From: an uncultured Lachnospiraceae bacterium
GTDB taxonomy: Bacteria; Bacillota; Clostridia; Lachnospirales; Lachnospiraceae
Assembly: GCA_947589055.1 (NCBI GenBank)
Contig: CANPZL010000003.1
Coordinates: 1 to 64,000 of the forward strand
DNA: 64,000 nucleotides
Reading direction: 5' to 3'
Shown here: piece after piece, positions 1 to 9,752 of the stretch
Layout: the number at the start of each line of letters is the position of its first letter
Position numbering within the stretch: position 1 is the first letter of the stretch
The notes under the pieces: model-generated
What the model was told of the DNA's origin: nothing
The model's database searches: none
What the model saw: the letters and a program-made list of their open reading frames with translations, nothing else
Translations under genes and position numbers: made by a program

Positions 1-46
1 CTAAGGATACAAAGAATGGAAACTATCAGGAAAGAAGTAATGAAGA

Positions 47-1051
47 ATGAGCGAAGCGAATGAAACTCTGTCGGTTCTCTCACAAAAGAACGAGGAAATC
101 AAAAGAAGAAAACGGATCAATCGGTACAAGTCCATGATCGTCTGGGGCTTTCTGGCGGCAACAATTCTTCCGATTCTATCCGCATTGGTTCTCCTGCATC
201 GGGTTCGGGTCTTAGAAGATGAAGTTATGACGATGGCAGGCGCAGAGGGGAACGATTTGATTACGTTGCTGTCTAGTGGGGAAGCACTGCGTTCAAATCC
301 CAATGTTCATATCGAGCTTTTAGAGGGATATACCCATGCGACTATGCTTGAGCCGCCGGAGGGACTGACTTCGTCTGATTTGCCGGCAGAAGAGGCAACG
401 GAACAAAAACGGGTATATCTGACCTTTGATGATGGGCCCAGCATTTATACAGGGCAGCTGTTGGATATTCTGGCGGCAAATGATGTAAAGGCGACCTTTT
501 TTGTTATTGCCAGAGAGGATGAATCCTACTGGCCCTATTATAATCGGATTTTAGATGAGGGCCATACCTTAGGTATGCATTCCTATTCCCATGATTATAA
601 TAAGGTATATGCATCCTTGGATGCATTTGAAACGGATATTACGGAACTTTCACAGTTTCTCTATGAGCGGACGGGTGTGTATCCGACCATTTATCGGTTT
701 CCCGGCGGGAGCAGCAATACCGTTACACAGGTGCCGATCCAGGAATGTATCGCATATCTGAACGAACAGGGGATTGTCTACTATGACTGGAACGCATTAA
801 ATGGAGACGCAGTATCAAACGAATTATCGACGGACCGGTTGATTGAAAATATCATGACAGATGTAAGGAAAAATAATACCTCTATCGTTTTGATGCATGA
901 TATGCAGTCCCGTAGAAATACCATCGAGAGTTTACAGCAGTTGATTGATATATTAAAGGAAGAAGGCTATGAGCTGCTTCCGATTGATGAGAATACGCCC
1001 TTGATACAGCATATCCCTTATGATGCCGCTTTTCAGACCGCAGCGGATTAG
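47..1051 (+). CDS. Membrane-anchored polysaccharide deacetylase (NodB/CE4 family)
   Basis: A 334-residue protein with a basic N-terminus, one membrane segment at about residues 30-50, and a NodB homology domain facing outside the cell. The metal-binding motif is visible as TFDDGP (T126-P131, with D128/D129) and HSYSH (H178, H182), followed by RFPGGS. The family removes N- or O-acetyl groups from peptidoglycan or other surface sugars using a divalent metal. The start is ATG with a weak AGGAAAG upstream. It precedes the folate genes by 29 bases and may be cotranscribed with them without any functional link. Substrate cannot be told from sequence. Confidence 0.88.
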   Translation: MSEANETLSVLSQKNEEIKRRKRINRYKSMIVWGFLAATILPILSALVLLHRVRVLEDEVMTMAGAEGNDLITLLSSGEALRSNPNVHIELLEGYTHATMLEPPEGLTSSDLPAEEATEQKRVYLTFDDGPSIYTGQLLDILAANDVKATFFVIAREDESYWPYYNRILDEGHTLGMHSYSHDYNKVYASLDAFETDITELSQFLYERTGVYPTIYRFPGGSSNTVTQVPIQECIAYLNEQGIVYYDWNALNGDAVSNELSTDRLIENIMTDVRKNNTSIVLMHDMQSRRNTIESLQQLIDILKEEGYELLPIDENTPLIQHIPYDAAFQTAAD

Positions 1052-1080
1052 AAGATAAAGGGTGACAAAGGAGAAGAGAG

Positions 1081-2349
1081 ATGAATTATGCGGAGGCAAT
1101 GAAAGATATTGCCGGACGAAACCGTCTGGGAAGTGTATGGGGGCTGGAGCGGATCCGGGAGCTGTTGAAACGACTTGGAGACCCGCAGAATGGCTGTCGT
1201 GTGGTTCATATCGCAGGTACGAATGGAAAAGGGTCCATTCTTGCTTGTATGGACGCTGTACTTCAGGAGGCAGGTTATCGGGTAGGAAAGTATATCTCTC
1301 CTACCGTCTTTTGCTATTTGGAACGCTTTCAGGTAAACGGTGCCTATATGGAGGAATCTGTATTTGCCGAATATTATACCCGGCTGCTGCCTCATATAAT
1401 GGCGATGGAAGCGGATGGCAGGAAACGGATTACTTCCTTTGAACTGGAAACAGCACTGGCATTTTTATATTTCAGTGAGTGTGGAGTGGATCTTCTTCTG
1501 CTGGAGACCGGAATGGGAGGACGTCTGGATGCGACGAATGTGGTGGAACGACCCCTTTGTACGATTCTTTCTTCGATCAGTCGGGATCATATGGGGGTTT
1601 TAGGGAATACCGTGGAGGCTATTGCATATGAAAAAGCAGGAATTTTGCGGGATGGAGTTCCCTGTGTGGTATATCCGTGGAATCAGGAAGCGATGCAGGT
1701 GATTGAGGAACAATGTGAAAGGCATCACATTCAGCCCATTATACCGAATGTGAAGGAATTACAGATAGTATGCGAGGACTTAGAATACGAAACGTTTGAT
1801 TATAAAAACGTGAAATATAGACTAAAACTTTTGGGAGAACATCAAATATGGAACGGAATTACTGCGATTGAGGCATTAGAAATACTGAGAAGTCAACAAG
1901 ATATTGATTTGGAAAATGTGGATATTCAAAAAGGATTTGCAAAGGTAAAGTGGAAGGGGCGGTTTGAAATACTGGAACAAAATCCTTATGTGATTCGGGA
2001 CGGAGCTCACAATCTGGATGGAGCCAGACGGTTATATGAACAGCTTACAAAGCATTTTACAAACCGCAGGATTCTTTATATAATAGGTGTATTGGAAGAT
2101 AAAGAACATCAGGCAATGCTGGCGATGCTGGCACCTTTGGCGGAGCGGATTTTTGTTTTGACCGTTCCGGGGCAGGAACGGGCGTTGCCTGCAGAGCGGC
2201 TGGCGGAAGAGGTACGCCCCTTTTGCAGCCGGGTGTCACTTGCAGAGAGTCCGGAACAGGCGCTTAAGATGGCAAAGCAGGAGGCTGGGAAGGAAGATGT
2301 GATCCTTGCCTTTGGGTCGTTATATTACATCGGAAGAATCGGGGAATAA
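1081..2349 (+). CDS. folC: Folylpolyglutamate synthase/dihydrofolate synthase, divergent copy
   Basis: A 422-residue Mur-ligase-like enzyme that adds glutamate to dihydropteroate or to reduced folates using ATP in the cytosol. The P-loop HIAGTNGKGS lies at residues 43-52, and the metal and ligand motif GMGGRLDATNVV follows. The usual TSPH segment after the P-loop is ISPT here, followed by FCYLERF instead of the common NERF/NERI form, so this copy is divergent. The RBS AAAGGAGAAGAG precedes ATG. It heads a folate cluster with the HD gene, folP and folB-folK. A second folC lies at 39183, so this one could be specialised for dihydrofolate synthase; that is inference. Confidence 0.88.
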   Translation: MNYAEAMKDIAGRNRLGSVWGLERIRELLKRLGDPQNGCRVVHIAGTNGKGSILACMDAVLQEAGYRVGKYISPTVFCYLERFQVNGAYMEESVFAEYYTRLLPHIMAMEADGRKRITSFELETALAFLYFSECGVDLLLLETGMGGRLDATNVVERPLCTILSSISRDHMGVLGNTVEAIAYEKAGILRDGVPCVVYPWNQEAMQVIEEQCERHHIQPIIPNVKELQIVCEDLEYETFDYKNVKYRLKLLGEHQIWNGITAIEALEILRSQQDIDLENVDIQKGFAKVKWKGRFEILEQNPYVIRDGAHNLDGARRLYEQLTKHFTNRRILYIIGVLEDKEHQAMLAMLAPLAERIFVLTVPGQERALPAERLAEEVRPFCSRVSLAESPEQALKMAKQEAGKEDVILAFGSLYYIGRIGE

Positions 2350-2350
2350 C

Positions 2351-2830
2351 ATGGAGCGGATCGACAGAATTATGAAACACAGGCTGTTTTTGGACTGCAA
2401 GCAGAAAATCGACCGGAAGGAAGCACAGCGGATGTATTGCAGACATGGCTTAGAGCACTCGCTGGATGTTGCTAGGATTGCATATATTTTGAATTTGGAA
2501 GAAAGCGGCGGATTGCGGCAGGACTTGATCTATGCAATGGCACTGCTCCACGATCTGGGACGAAGCCGGGAATATGAAACGGGAGCTTCCCATCATGCGG
2601 CGGGAGTGGAACTGGCAGAACAGATATTGCCAGAATGCGGATTTACCGCAGAGGAAACGCAAAGGATCGCCTATGCTATCGGTGTACATAAAAATGGAGA
2701 GGAAACCGGTGATTACTGTGCTTCTCTTCTTTTTCGTGCGGATAAATTGTCTAGGAGCTGTTTTGACTGCAAAGTTTCTGAAACCTGCTACTGGACGGAA
2801 GCCTGTAGAAATCATGATATTTCATATTAG
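2351..2830 (+). CDS. HD-domain phosphohydrolase with C-terminal cysteine cluster, in folate cluster
   Basis: A 159-residue soluble HD-superfamily protein. Metal-binding residues are visible as H32/H36, the HD pair H67-D68 (LLHDLGR) and D131 (RADKLSR). The C-terminus carries four cysteines, C137, C140, C146 and C152 (C-x2-C-x5-C-x5-C), which could bind zinc or an iron-sulfur cluster. The ATG lies one base after the folC stop, so translation is probably coupled; an upstream in-frame ATG at 2306 inside folC is less likely. Its place between folC and folP suggests a job in pterin or folate synthesis, such as a nucleotide or pterin triphosphate phosphatase, but the substrate is unknown. Confidence 0.75.
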   Translation: MERIDRIMKHRLFLDCKQKIDRKEAQRMYCRHGLEHSLDVARIAYILNLEESGGLRQDLIYAMALLHDLGRSREYETGASHHAAGVELAEQILPECGFTAEETQRIAYAIGVHKNGEETGDYCASLLFRADKLSRSCFDCKVSETCYWTEACRNHDISY

Positions 2831-2856
2831 CGGGCTGGCAGATGGAGGATACTACG

Positions 2857-3663
2857 ATGGTGATAGGGAGCAGAACCTTTGACACGGAACACGAGATTTA
2901 TATAATGGGGATTTTGAATGTGACGCCGGATTCTTTTTCGGACGGAGGCAGATATAACCGGTTGGACCAGGCGTTGTTTCACGGAGAATCCCTTATGCGG
3001 GCGGGAGCAGATATTTTAGATATAGGCGGAGAATCTACCCGCCCCGGACATCAGACGATTTCGGATGAAGAGGAATTAGAGCGGGTCTGTCCGGTGATCC
3101 AAGCGCTTCGTAAACGACTGGATATTCCGGTTTCACTGGATACCTATAAGGCGTCAGTGGCGAAAGCCGGTATACAGGCAGGAGCGGATATGATAAATGA
3201 TATTTGGGGATTAAAATGGGATCAAAACATGGCAAACGTCGTTGCGGAAGCAGGAGTATCCGTCTGTCTGGTGCATAATCGGAAAAATGCAGAATATGAA
3301 AACTATCTGCAAGATGTAGTCGAGGACTTGCGGGAAAGTCTGGCGTTAGCGGAGCAGGCAGGGATTGATAAGGAAAAGGTGTGTATTGATCCGGGAATTG
3401 GGTTTGCAAAAAATCTCAGGCAAAATCTACAGCTTATGAACCATTTGGATTGCTTACAGGCGTTGAAAATGCCAATCTTATTGGGAACCTCCCGGAAATC
3501 CATGATCGGTCTTACGCTGGATCTGCCGGTGGATCAACGGGAGGAAGGAACCATCGCAACCACCGTCATGGGAATCCTGAAGGGCTGTTCCATTATACGG
3601 GTACACGACGTTACCGGGAATCTTCGGGCGGCAAAGATGACGCTGGCAATGCTGCGGGCATGA
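2857..3663 (+). CDS. folP: Dihydropteroate synthase
   Basis: A 268-residue TIM-barrel enzyme that condenses 6-hydroxymethyl-7,8-dihydropterin pyrophosphate with p-aminobenzoate to give 7,8-dihydropteroate; it is the sulfonamide target. Signatures are MGILNVTPDSFSDGG near the N-terminus and DIGGESTRPGH, then the C-terminal SRKSMIG and RVHDV stretches that bind pterin and phosphate. I place the start at ATG 2857 because GGAGG at 2845-2849 sits seven bases upstream; an in-frame ATG at 2842 has no ribosome site. Length is normal for the family. The folB-folK fusion follows after 33 bases. Confidence 0.95.
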   Translation: MVIGSRTFDTEHEIYIMGILNVTPDSFSDGGRYNRLDQALFHGESLMRAGADILDIGGESTRPGHQTISDEEELERVCPVIQALRKRLDIPVSLDTYKASVAKAGIQAGADMINDIWGLKWDQNMANVVAEAGVSVCLVHNRKNAEYENYLQDVVEDLRESLALAEQAGIDKEKVCIDPGIGFAKNLRQNLQLMNHLDCLQALKMPILLGTSRKSMIGLTLDLPVDQREEGTIATTVMGILKGCSIIRVHDVTGNLRAAKMTLAMLRA

Positions 3664-3696
3664 GATGTACATAAGGGAAAGGCTTGGAAGGAAAAT

Positions 3697-4518
3697 ATGG
3701 ACGAGATAAAAATATCGAATTTAGAGGTATTCGGTCATCATGGCGTATATGCAGAAGAGAATACGCTGGGACAGAAGTTTCTGGTGACAGCCCGTTTATT
3801 TACGGATACCAAAAAAGCAGGAAAAACAGACGCTTTGGAGGATTCTATTGACTATGGCGATGTCTGCCGCATCATAAAACAGGTGATGGAGGAGCAGAAT
3901 TATAAACTGCTGGAAACGGTAGCGGAAAAAGTAGCGCAATGTCTGCTTTGCACGTATCCTTCTCTGGAGGGATTGCAGTTGGAGATTAAGAAGCCATGGG
4001 CCCCGATCATGCTTCCGATAGATACTGTTTCCGTTGTGATCGAACGAAGCTGGCATACGCTCTGCCTTAGCATCGGTTCTAATCTGGGGAATCGAAAGGA
4101 ACATTTAGATTATGGCGTAGAACGTCTTCGTCAGAATCCGATGATTCGGAGACTGCGGGTATCCACATATCTGGAAACAGAGCCTTACGGTTACACGGAG
4201 CAGCCTCGTTTCTTAAATGCCTGCATAGTCTGCCAGACACTGTTATCCCCTATGGAGGTATTGGAGCTGGCGCATGCGATTGAAGGAGAGCGGAACCGTA
4301 CCAGAGAAGTTCATTGGGGACCGAGGACACTGGATCTGGATATTCTGTTTTATGATGATGCAGTCATAGAAGAAGAAACCCTTACGATTCCACATCCGGA
4401 GATGGAATTGCGGCAGTTTGTTCTGGAACCATTGGCAGAATTGGTTCCGGGTTATAGAAATCCGGCGAATGGAAAGACCGTCAGACAGATGTTGACAGAG
4501 CTGGGGAAAAAAGGATAA
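3697..4518 (+). CDS. folB-folK: Bifunctional dihydroneopterin aldolase/HPPK
   Basis: A 273-residue fusion of two consecutive folate enzymes. Residues 1-116 are dihydroneopterin aldolase (FGHHGVYAEE, then KKPWAP near residue 100), which cleaves 7,8-dihydroneopterin to 6-hydroxymethyl-dihydropterin and glycolaldehyde. From about residue 121 comes hydroxymethyldihydropterin pyrophosphokinase (LSIGSNLGNR, then RTLDLDILFYDD with the magnesium-binding aspartates). The product feeds directly into FolP upstream. Start ATG has GGAAGG just upstream. FolE, the first pathway enzyme, is not in the window. Such FolB-FolK fusions are common in Firmicutes. Confidence 0.94.
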   Translation: MDEIKISNLEVFGHHGVYAEENTLGQKFLVTARLFTDTKKAGKTDALEDSIDYGDVCRIIKQVMEEQNYKLLETVAEKVAQCLLCTYPSLEGLQLEIKKPWAPIMLPIDTVSVVIERSWHTLCLSIGSNLGNRKEHLDYGVERLRQNPMIRRLRVSTYLETEPYGYTEQPRFLNACIVCQTLLSPMEVLELAHAIEGERNRTREVHWGPRTLDLDILFYDDAVIEEETLTIPHPEMELRQFVLEPLAELVPGYRNPANGKTVRQMLTELGKKG

Positions 4519-4542
4519 AAACGGAAGGAAAAGGGAAGCAAC

Positions 4543-5694
4543 ATGGATTTAAAAGAGATTCGTGTAGAAATTGATCAGGTAGATCAGCAGATAGTAGAGC
4601 TGTTTCAGCACAGGATGGAGCTGGCAGGCGAGGTGGCGGCGACGAAGCGGGAGTCCGGAAAGGCAATCTATGACCGTCAGAGGGAGCTGGAAAAACTGGA
4701 AAGGCTTGGGAGCCTTGCTGATAATGAGTTTAACCGCCATAGTATAGAAGAATTGTTTATGCAGATCATGTCAATCAGCAGACGGTATCAGTATAAGATT
4801 CTGGGGGACAGAGACCATTTCTTTCAAGATATGTATACGGCTGTTGATACCCTGGAAGTGAATCCGGATACCAGAGTGGTGTATCAGGGAGTGCCGGGGG
4901 CATTTAGCCAGCAGGCTATGCAGAGCTTTTTCGGTGAGGAAATACTTGGCACACATGTGGAGCAGTTTGAAGATGTTATCGGTGCGTTAGAAGAAGGCAG
5001 GGCGGATTATGGAGTGCTGCCGATCGAGAATTCTTCCGCAGGCTTTGTTTCCGGGGTCTATCATCTGTTACAGGAACATGATGTGATGATCGTCGGCGGT
5101 TTGCAGTTGGAGGTAGAACAGGCATTGCTTGGAGTAAAAGGCGCCTGTTTAGAGGATATTCAGACCGTATATTCCCATCCGCAGGCGTTGATGCAGACAA
5201 AACCATATCTGGAGGCACATGGGTGGAAGCAGGTCAGCCTGCCGAACACAGCGGTCAGTGCGAAAAAGATACAAATGGATGGCGACAAGACGCAGGCGGC
5301 GGTTGCCAGTGTACAGGCGGCAAAGCTGTATGGGCTTGAGATCATACAAGCTGGTATAAATACCATGAAAAATAACACGACGAAATTTATTATTGTGTCA
5401 CCAAGAAGGGTATATACGAAAGATGCAGACCGGATCAGTATCAGCTTTTCCCTTCCGCACGAAAGCGGCAGTCTTTATAATATCCTCGGACATTTTATTT
5501 TTAATGGCCTGAATATGACAAGTATTGAATCGGAGCCGCTGCCGGAGAGGCAATGGGAATACCGCTTCTTTATTACCTTTGAAGGGAATCTTAGCGATTC
5601 TTCCGTTCAAAACGCTATCGGAGGAGTAAAAAGCGAATCTATAGATTTTAAGCTGTTGGGGAATTATCGGGAGAAAACGGATACAAGAGCGTAA
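4543..5694 (+). CDS. pheA: Bifunctional chorismate mutase/prephenate dehydratase (P-protein)
   Basis: A 383-residue three-domain enzyme of phenylalanine synthesis. Residues 1-85 form an AroQ chorismate mutase, about 110-285 a prephenate dehydratase (VVYQGVPGAFSQQA at 112-125), and about 297-378 an ACT regulatory domain (HESGSLYNIL). Two motif variants are visible: the dehydratase TRF motif is TKF (NNTTKFIIVS), and the ACT-domain ESRP motif that contacts phenylalanine in E. coli is ESEP. Whether feedback inhibition is altered is unknown. It lies 24 bases after folB-folK, so transcription may continue from the folate genes. Confidence 0.94.
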   Translation: MDLKEIRVEIDQVDQQIVELFQHRMELAGEVAATKRESGKAIYDRQRELEKLERLGSLADNEFNRHSIEELFMQIMSISRRYQYKILGDRDHFFQDMYTAVDTLEVNPDTRVVYQGVPGAFSQQAMQSFFGEEILGTHVEQFEDVIGALEEGRADYGVLPIENSSAGFVSGVYHLLQEHDVMIVGGLQLEVEQALLGVKGACLEDIQTVYSHPQALMQTKPYLEAHGWKQVSLPNTAVSAKKIQMDGDKTQAAVASVQAAKLYGLEIIQAGINTMKNNTTKFIIVSPRRVYTKDADRISISFSLPHESGSLYNILGHFIFNGLNMTSIESEPLPERQWEYRFFITFEGNLSDSSVQNAIGGVKSESIDFKLLGNYREKTDTRA

Positions 5695-5752
5695 AACATT
5701 CGGAAAATAAACTGGTTTCTGATTATCAAAAATATGAAATGGAGGAATAAAT

Positions 5753-7288
5753 ATGGCGTATCAAATGTTTGCTGCGATTGATGTAGGTTCCAATGATATT
5801 TCAATGAAGATCTTTGAGATTACTGCCAAATGGGGCTTCCGGGAGGTGGATTGTGTCAGCCATATTTTGGAATTGGGAAGTGATACATATCGTCTGGGCT
5901 ATGTCAGCAATGAGAAGATTTATGAGTTATGTACCTGTCTGACGGATTTTAAAAGCAAGATGAAGGAATATGACTGCAAGGAATATCGGGCATTCGCTAC
6001 CAGCGCATTACGGGAAGCTTCTAACAGCCTGATGATTATTGAACAGATTCAGCTGCGGACCGGATTTCAGGTACAGATTCTAAGTAATTCCGAGCATCGG
6101 TTTATGATGTTGAAGGGCTGCGCCTCTACCATGAAGGAATTTGATGAGATTACCAGTAAAAATACTGCTCTTTTAGATATGGGTGCCGGAAGTATACAGA
6201 TTTCTCTGTTTGAAAAACAACTGTTGACCGCAACACAGAATATAAAGATCGGTTCTATCCGGGTACGGGATATGATGTCCGGTATTGAATCCCGTATAAC
6301 CAATGGCGATGAGGTAATCGCAGAATATGTGCAAAACGAACTTAATACCTTCCGCACGATGTATTTAGGCGATAAGAACATCAAAAATGTCATTGCTATC
6401 GGCGATGAGATTCAGGCATTGAAAAAGATCGCACCGGAATTACAGATAAAGAATCTGGTAAGCCGGGAGCAGATTGATTATATATATAAGAAGATTTTAA
6501 AGGCTTCACCGCAGGATCTGGCCTTGCATTATGGGATTCCTTTTGAACGGGCAACCTTGATCCGCCCGGCGATCATTGTATATCGTATTTTAGTGGATAC
6601 GACAAAGGCGGACGAGATATTTCTTCATGACATAAATCTATGTGACGGTATCGTGGCGGATTATATGGATACGGTGCGGAAATATACGGCAGGACGCAAA
6701 TACGAAGAAGATATTGTAGCCTCGGCAATGTCTATGGCAAGACGTTATAAAAGCAATAAAACGCATATTGCCTATGTTTCTAATCTGGCATTGGCTATTT
6801 TTGATGCAATGAAAAAGGTACATGGCATGAACCGGACGCAGAGGCTTCAGCTTCAGATTGCCTGTATCCTGCATGACTGTGGGAAGTTTATAAATATGCA
6901 AAATGTGGCAAATAATTCATATAATATCATCATGTCTACGGAAATGATGGGACTTTCCCATAAAGAGCGTGAAGAGGTGGCAAATGCAGTCCGGTATAAT
7001 ACGGTTTTTCTTCCTGCATATCCCATGATAAAGGATTCGCTGGGTGACGCCTCTTATACCACGGTAGCCAAGCTGACTGCTATTTTACGGGTGGCGAATG
7101 CCTTAGACCGTTCCCATAAGCAGAAGGTAGAAAAATTCAATATGCAGGTGCGGGATAAAAAACTGGTAATCTTAGTCGATACCATAAATAATATTACATT
7201 AGAGACAGCATTGTTTAAGGAAAAAGCGGATTTCTTTGAACAGATATATGGCATCCGCCCTGTTCTAAAGCAAAGGAGGAACGTATAA
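5753..7288 (+). CDS. Ppx/GppA-family exopolyphosphatase with C-terminal HD domain
   Basis: A 511-residue protein. The N-terminal half is an ASKHA-fold Ppx/GppA domain (FAAIDVGSNDISMKI, later LLDMGAGSIQIS), and the C-terminal part is an HD-type domain (LHDCGKFIN). The family releases phosphate from the end of polyphosphate or converts pppGpp to ppGpp. Its ATG has GGAGG eight bases upstream. The stop overlaps the ppk1 start by one base (TAATG), so polyphosphate synthesis and breakdown are translationally linked, which supports a polyphosphate role over a purely ppGpp role. Substrate preference is inference. Confidence 0.88.
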   Translation: MAYQMFAAIDVGSNDISMKIFEITAKWGFREVDCVSHILELGSDTYRLGYVSNEKIYELCTCLTDFKSKMKEYDCKEYRAFATSALREASNSLMIIEQIQLRTGFQVQILSNSEHRFMMLKGCASTMKEFDEITSKNTALLDMGAGSIQISLFEKQLLTATQNIKIGSIRVRDMMSGIESRITNGDEVIAEYVQNELNTFRTMYLGDKNIKNVIAIGDEIQALKKIAPELQIKNLVSREQIDYIYKKILKASPQDLALHYGIPFERATLIRPAIIVYRILVDTTKADEIFLHDINLCDGIVADYMDTVRKYTAGRKYEEDIVASAMSMARRYKSNKTHIAYVSNLALAIFDAMKKVHGMNRTQRLQLQIACILHDCGKFINMQNVANNSYNIIMSTEMMGLSHKEREEVANAVRYNTVFLPAYPMIKDSLGDASYTTVAKLTAILRVANALDRSHKQKVEKFNMQVRDKKLVILVDTINNITLETALFKEKADFFEQIYGIRPVLKQRRNV

Positions 7289-9432
7289 TGGCAGATAAAA
7301 AGTCAAATAAAGAGTTAAAAAAATCGTCAAATTATGTGAATCGGGAATTGTCCTGGCTGAAGTTTAACGACCGGATTTTAGGGGAAGCAAAAGATAAACT
7401 GATTCCTCCCTTTGAGCGAATCAAGTTTCTAGGGATTACTGCGTCCAATCTGGATGAATTCTTTATGGTACGGATCGCCTCTTTAATGGATATGGTACAT
7501 GCCGGTTATGAAAAACCGGACATTGCTGGACTTACCCCGGCAAAACAACTGGAAGCGATCATTCCGGAAACAAAGGCATTTATGAACAGTCAGTATATCA
7601 CCTATAATCGTTCCCTTCTTCCGCTTTTGGAAAAGAACGGTCTGCGTGTGATCACCCATCATGAGGATTTGACGGAAGCGCAGGGGCAGTATGTGGATGA
7701 TTTTTTCAATAAGGATGTGTATCCGGTGCTGACCCCTATGGCAGTAGATGCCTCAAGGCCCTTTCCGTTGATTCGGAATAAGACGTTAAATATTGGGGCT
7801 TTGATCCGGAAAAAGGATTCAGAGGAAACGGAAATCGCAACGGTACAGGTTCCTTCTGTGCTTCCACGAATCGTACACGTTCCGGGAAATCAGGAGGGTG
7901 TGCAGGAAGTGATTTTATTAGAGCAGGTAATCGAAAAAAATATCGCAAAGCTGTTTTTAAACTATGAGGTGATCTGTGTCCATCCCTATCGGATCATGCG
8001 AAATGCGGATTTAACGATTGATGAAGATGATGCGGCGGATTTGTTAAAGGAGATTGAAAAGCAGATTAAACAGCGGCAATGGGGAGAGGTTATACGCTTA
8101 GAGGTAGAGGAAAATATTGATAAAGCGTTATTAAAAGAACTGACGAAGCAGCTCCATGTTGCCAAAGAAAACATATTCTTTATCAATGGGCCGCTGGATC
8201 TTACGTTTTTAAGCAAGCTGAGCGGATTAGAGGGATACGACCATTTAAGGAATCCCCAATATACCCCGCAGCCATTACCGGAATGGAATCAGGAGGAAAG
8301 TATTTTTGACCAGATTAAACGGAAAGATATTTTTCTGCATCATCCGTATGAGACCTTTGAACCGGTGGTGCAACTGATTCGGCAGGCGGCAGTGGATCCG
8401 AATGTACTGGCAATCAAGCAGACCCTGTATCGGGTATCCAGCAATTCGCCGATCATAGCCGCACTGGCATTGGCGGCGGAAAACGGAAAACAGGTTACGG
8501 TATTAGTCGAGCTGAAGGCTCGGTTTGATGAAGAAAACAACATCAACTGGGCAAAGATGCTGGAAAAAACCGGCTGCCACGTGATTTACGGTTTACGGGG
8601 CTTAAAGACCCATTCTAAGATTGCTTTGGTGGTTCGACGGGAAGAAGACGGAATTAAGCGGTATGTACATCTTGGTACTGGTAATTATAATGACGTTACC
8701 GCCCGTTTATATACGGATACGGGAATTCTGACCGCCTCGGATTCCATTGGCGAGGATGCGACCGCAGTGTTCAATATGCTGTCCGGCTATTCGGAACCGG
8801 CCAGCTGGAATAAGCTGGCGGTTGCACCAATTTGGTTGAAAAATACGTTATTGGAATTGATCCGGCGGGAAACGGAAAATGCAAAAGCCGGTAAGCAGGC
8901 ACATATCATTGCGAAAATGAATTCCATCTGTGATCCTAAGATAATGGAAGCCCTATACGAAGCCTCAAATACCGGAGTGGAGATTGATCTGATCGTTCGG
9001 GGAATCTGCTGCCTGCGGGCAGGGGTGCCGGGTCTGAGTGAACATATACGGGTGCGTTCGATCGTTGGAAATTATCTGGAGCATGCAAGAATCCTGTATT
9101 GTTATAATGACGGATTTGAAGAGGTCTATATGGGAAGTGCCGATTGGATGCCACGAAATCTGGATAAGCGGGTGGAGATCATGTTCCCGGTAGAGGACGA
9201 GGAAGCAAAACAGCAGGCAAAACATATTCTGGATGTACAGCTTTCAGATACCTTAAAAGCATATATATTGCAGCCGGACGGTACTTATGTAAAACAGGAT
9301 CTTCGTGGGAAAAAACGGATTTCCGCACAGGATACCTTCTGTAAGGAAGCGGTGGAAGCAGCCAGAAAGGAAAAAGCAGTAGGGGAAGATCGGCGAACCT
9401 TTGAACCGATCACAGCCGATGCGTCTTTCTAA
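7288..9432 (+). CDS. ppk1: Polyphosphate kinase 1
   Basis: A 714-residue enzyme that reversibly polymerises the gamma phosphate of ATP into inorganic polyphosphate. The N-terminal part contains NRELSWLKFNDR and SNLDEFFMVR, typical of PPK1, and the catalytic phospholipase D-like halves carry KTHSKIALV (H442, the likely phosphohistidine) and LEHARI (H599, the second conserved histidine). LGTGNYND is also present. Length matches PPK1. It is coupled to the preceding ppx/gppA-type gene by a TAATG overlap with AAAGGAGG just upstream. No clear terminator is seen immediately after it. Confidence 0.96.
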   Translation: MADKKSNKELKKSSNYVNRELSWLKFNDRILGEAKDKLIPPFERIKFLGITASNLDEFFMVRIASLMDMVHAGYEKPDIAGLTPAKQLEAIIPETKAFMNSQYITYNRSLLPLLEKNGLRVITHHEDLTEAQGQYVDDFFNKDVYPVLTPMAVDASRPFPLIRNKTLNIGALIRKKDSEETEIATVQVPSVLPRIVHVPGNQEGVQEVILLEQVIEKNIAKLFLNYEVICVHPYRIMRNADLTIDEDDAADLLKEIEKQIKQRQWGEVIRLEVEENIDKALLKELTKQLHVAKENIFFINGPLDLTFLSKLSGLEGYDHLRNPQYTPQPLPEWNQEESIFDQIKRKDIFLHHPYETFEPVVQLIRQAAVDPNVLAIKQTLYRVSSNSPIIAALALAAENGKQVTVLVELKARFDEENNINWAKMLEKTGCHVIYGLRGLKTHSKIALVVRREEDGIKRYVHLGTGNYNDVTARLYTDTGILTASDSIGEDATAVFNMLSGYSEPASWNKLAVAPIWLKNTLLELIRRETENAKAGKQAHIIAKMNSICDPKIMEALYEASNTGVEIDLIVRGICCLRAGVPGLSEHIRVRSIVGNYLEHARILYCYNDGFEEVYMGSADWMPRNLDKRVEIMFPVEDEEAKQQAKHILDVQLSDTLKAYILQPDGTYVKQDLRGKKRISAQDTFCKEAVEAARKEKAVGEDRRTFEPITADASF

Positions 9433-9623
9433 TTACATTCGTTTGAGCTTAAAACAGGAAGGGTATCTGTCGGACTGCGAATGAGTGCGGAGGATTAGTT
9501 TGCTAGAAACCCGAATACTGCGTTATACTGGGAAACTATTTATGAACATGTCTGGGGCGGGAAATAGCAGAAATCATACATGAAAAGGGGCTTTGTCTCG
9601 AGGAATATTACGAAAAATATCTC

Positions 9624-9652
9624 TTGCCCTGACTGGAAAAGCTTGTTATAAT
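9624..9652 (+). promoter_or_regulatory. Sigma-A promoter for tRNA-Leu(UAG)
   Basis: TTGCCC and TATAAT are separated by 17 bases, ending 13 bases before the tRNA. The -10 is perfect and the -35 matches in four of six positions. The stretch 9433-9623 between ppk1 and this promoter shows no gene or structure that I can support. Confidence 0.75.
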
Positions 9653-9665
9653 CTAACTTGTGCAA

Positions 9666-9746
9666 GCGGGCATGGCGGAATTGGCAGACGCGCTAGATTT
9701 AGGTTCTAGTGTCCCCGACGTGCAGGTTCAAGTCCTGTTGCCCGCA
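9666..9746 (+). tRNA. tRNA-Leu (anticodon UAG)
   Basis: A class II tRNA with acceptor GCGGGCA paired to TGCCCGC, anticodon stem CTAGA/TCTAG, loop TTTAGGT giving anticodon UAG, a long variable arm, and a T arm containing GGTTCAAGTCC. The discriminator is A and CCA is not encoded. It decodes CUA and possibly other CUN leucine codons. Confidence 0.96.
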
Positions 9747-9752
9747 TGGAAT

